A stretch of DNA of 64,000 nt from Oscillospiraceae bacterium (lineage in GTDB: Bacteria; Bacillota; Clostridia; Oscillospirales; Ruminococcaceae), in NCBI GenBank assembly GCA_030539275.1, contig JAUNSK010000002.1, positions 62,001 to 126,000 of the forward strand, written 5' to 3'. Shown here piece after piece: positions 63,005 to 64,000 of the stretch (positions are counted from its first letter, which is position 1; every line of letters begins with the position of its first letter). The notes beneath the pieces are model-generated. The model saw only the letters and a list, made by a program, of their open reading frames with translations. It had not been told where the DNA came from and searched no databases. A program made the position numbers and the translations under genes.

Positions 63005-63155
63005 TTAAGTGCCATATATTACTATTTATAGAATATTAATAAATAATTATATTTATATTTACTTTTATATAGTATAATATTACATATTATTTCTTCTTTT
63101 ATGAATATATCCCCGGTGCTGCCATAAATTCATAAAAATATGAGGAGTAGTAAAT

Positions 63156-64000
63156 ATGAAAAAATCAATTATTTCAATTCTGGCAGTCGCAGCCGCAGTC
63201 AGTATATCACTGAGTGATTTTACCGGCGCAGGCCAGATAAACAACAGCTCACAAAGTGCTTATACTGTAAGTGCTGCCAGTGGTGAAAGAACAAGCTATG
63301 ATTTTGTTGTGACGGCAAAATCTTTTTGTAATTCCAGTCAGAAAGATTTTGAAACAAGCCCTGTCCAGGACATTTCTGACTGTAGACTATATCTTAAGAA
63401 GTTAAACAGCACCCAAGTAAGTATTGTCGGAAGTGATCTGAAATGTTCTTCACTGACTGACCATGAGCTTGTTATCCCTGATACATACAACGGATATAAA
63501 GTCACGGAGATCGGAGAAAAAGCTTTTTCTAATTATTACGCGCACCAGAATACAGGAGGATACCTGAGGCGTGTCTATCTGCCGGATACAATAAAAAAAA
63601 TAGGTGATTATGCCTTTTCGCACTGTCATGATCTGATAAGCATCAATATGCCGGAATCTCTTGAAACAATAGGTGATCATGCATTTGACACATGTACATC
63701 TCTTAATACGATACATTTCGGCAATCAATTATCAGTAATCGGAGAGTCTGCTTTCAGTCAATGCAGCATGCTTGAAACAATTATTCTTCCACAAAGTGTC
63801 ACCGAGATAAAAAGCGAAGCTTTTAATGCATGCTGCTCGATGAAGTATTTCGTATGTAAAAATCCAGATACAAAGATCATCGGAGACTACACGATCGGTT
63901 TTAATAAAAACAGCCGGGTATCTGATTTTATAATATGGGGAAACGGCGGTAATATTCAAGACTATGCTCAACGCAGCAATATAACATACAAATCATTTCA
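63156..64000 (+). CDS. Secreted BspA-type leucine-rich repeat protein (partial, 3' end outside window)
   Basis: At least 281 codons, open to the window edge. Signal peptide MKKSIISILAVAAAVSISLS at 1-20, a linker, then BspA-type repeats from about 105: VYLPDTIKKIGDYAFSHC, INMPESLETIGDHAFDTC and LPQSVTEIKSEAFNACC. GAGGAG lies 8-9 bases before ATG 63156. Similar to the 59413-61203 protein in its repeats, so a C-terminal dockerin is possible but lies beyond the window. Confidence 0.9.
   Translation, partial: MKKSIISILAVAAAVSISLSDFTGAGQINNSSQSAYTVSAASGERTSYDFVVTAKSFCNSSQKDFETSPVQDISDCRLYLKKLNSTQVSIVGSDLKCSSLTDHELVIPDTYNGYKVTEIGEKAFSNYYAHQNTGGYLRRVYLPDTIKKIGDYAFSHCHDLISINMPESLETIGDHAFDTCTSLNTIHFGNQLSVIGESAFSQCSMLETIILPQSVTEIKSEAFNACCSMKYFVCKNPDTKIIGDYTIGFNKNSRVSDFIIWGNGGNIQDYAQRSNITYKSF

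Overview
The window looks like chromosome of a low-to-mid GC anaerobic clostridium, most likely a Ruminococcus-like rumen or gut cellulose degrader. The reasons are the clostridial gene order around hprK, murB, rapZ, whiA, dnaE and pfkA; type I dockerin modules on secreted proteins; BspA-type leucine-rich repeat proteins; a cytoplasmic GH1 beta-glucosidase; and a sporulation sigma-F operon. Start codons are supported by strong GGAGG-type ribosome sites, and many promoters match TTGACA-17-TATAAT closely.

Left part (1-11 kb): a pyrimidine operon on the minus strand (pyrR-pyrC-pyrF-carA-carB, with carB running off the left edge). Its leader holds a promoter, a PyrR-binding sequence and an intrinsic terminator. 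A plus-strand PflX-like radical SAM gene follows, then a complete minus-strand 7-deazaguanine (preQ0/preQ1) operon, queD-queE-folE-queC-queF, with a candidate preQ1-I riboswitch and terminator in its leader.

11-24 kb: a GyrI-like effector-binding protein, a GH1 beta-glucosidase, a small redox cluster (ferredoxin:thioredoxin-reductase-like protein, thioredoxin, Crp/Fnr regulator, rhodanese lipoprotein), then the pfkA/dnaE/whiA/rapZ/murB/PHP/hprK block.

24-43 kb: two tRNA genes (Arg-ACG, Lys-TTT) behind a consensus promoter; spmA-spmB; nfo, a 40-residue membrane peptide and a DEAD-box helicase with a terminator-like hairpin in its leader; spoIIAA-spoIIAB-sigF; an AraC regulator; a dockerin protein; a GGDEF protein with a flavin-reductase-like protein; gpsA-plsY; der; rpmF-yceD; a small P-loop protein; pgi; a DacF-like protein whose three active-site motifs are all altered; and an HPr-like protein without the catalytic histidine.

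43-51 kb: mtaB and purL as a plus-strand pair, a small BofC-like protein and a class A penicillin-binding protein.

51-64 kb is the accessory part. It has an AT-rich PIN (DUF4411-like) plus XRE-ImmA/IrrE pair, just beside a short remnant of an MFS transporter gene; about 1.1 kb of mostly non-coding, decayed DNA; a TetR-MFS pair with a clear operator; two hypothetical proteins; a tandem pair of membrane-anchored alpha/beta hydrolases, one lacking its C-terminal third; a BspA-LRR dockerin protein; a CPBP-like membrane protein; a second TetR with a large inverted repeat at its promoter; and the start of a second BspA-LRR protein cut by the right edge. No insertion sequence, integrase, rRNA or CRISPR array was seen.
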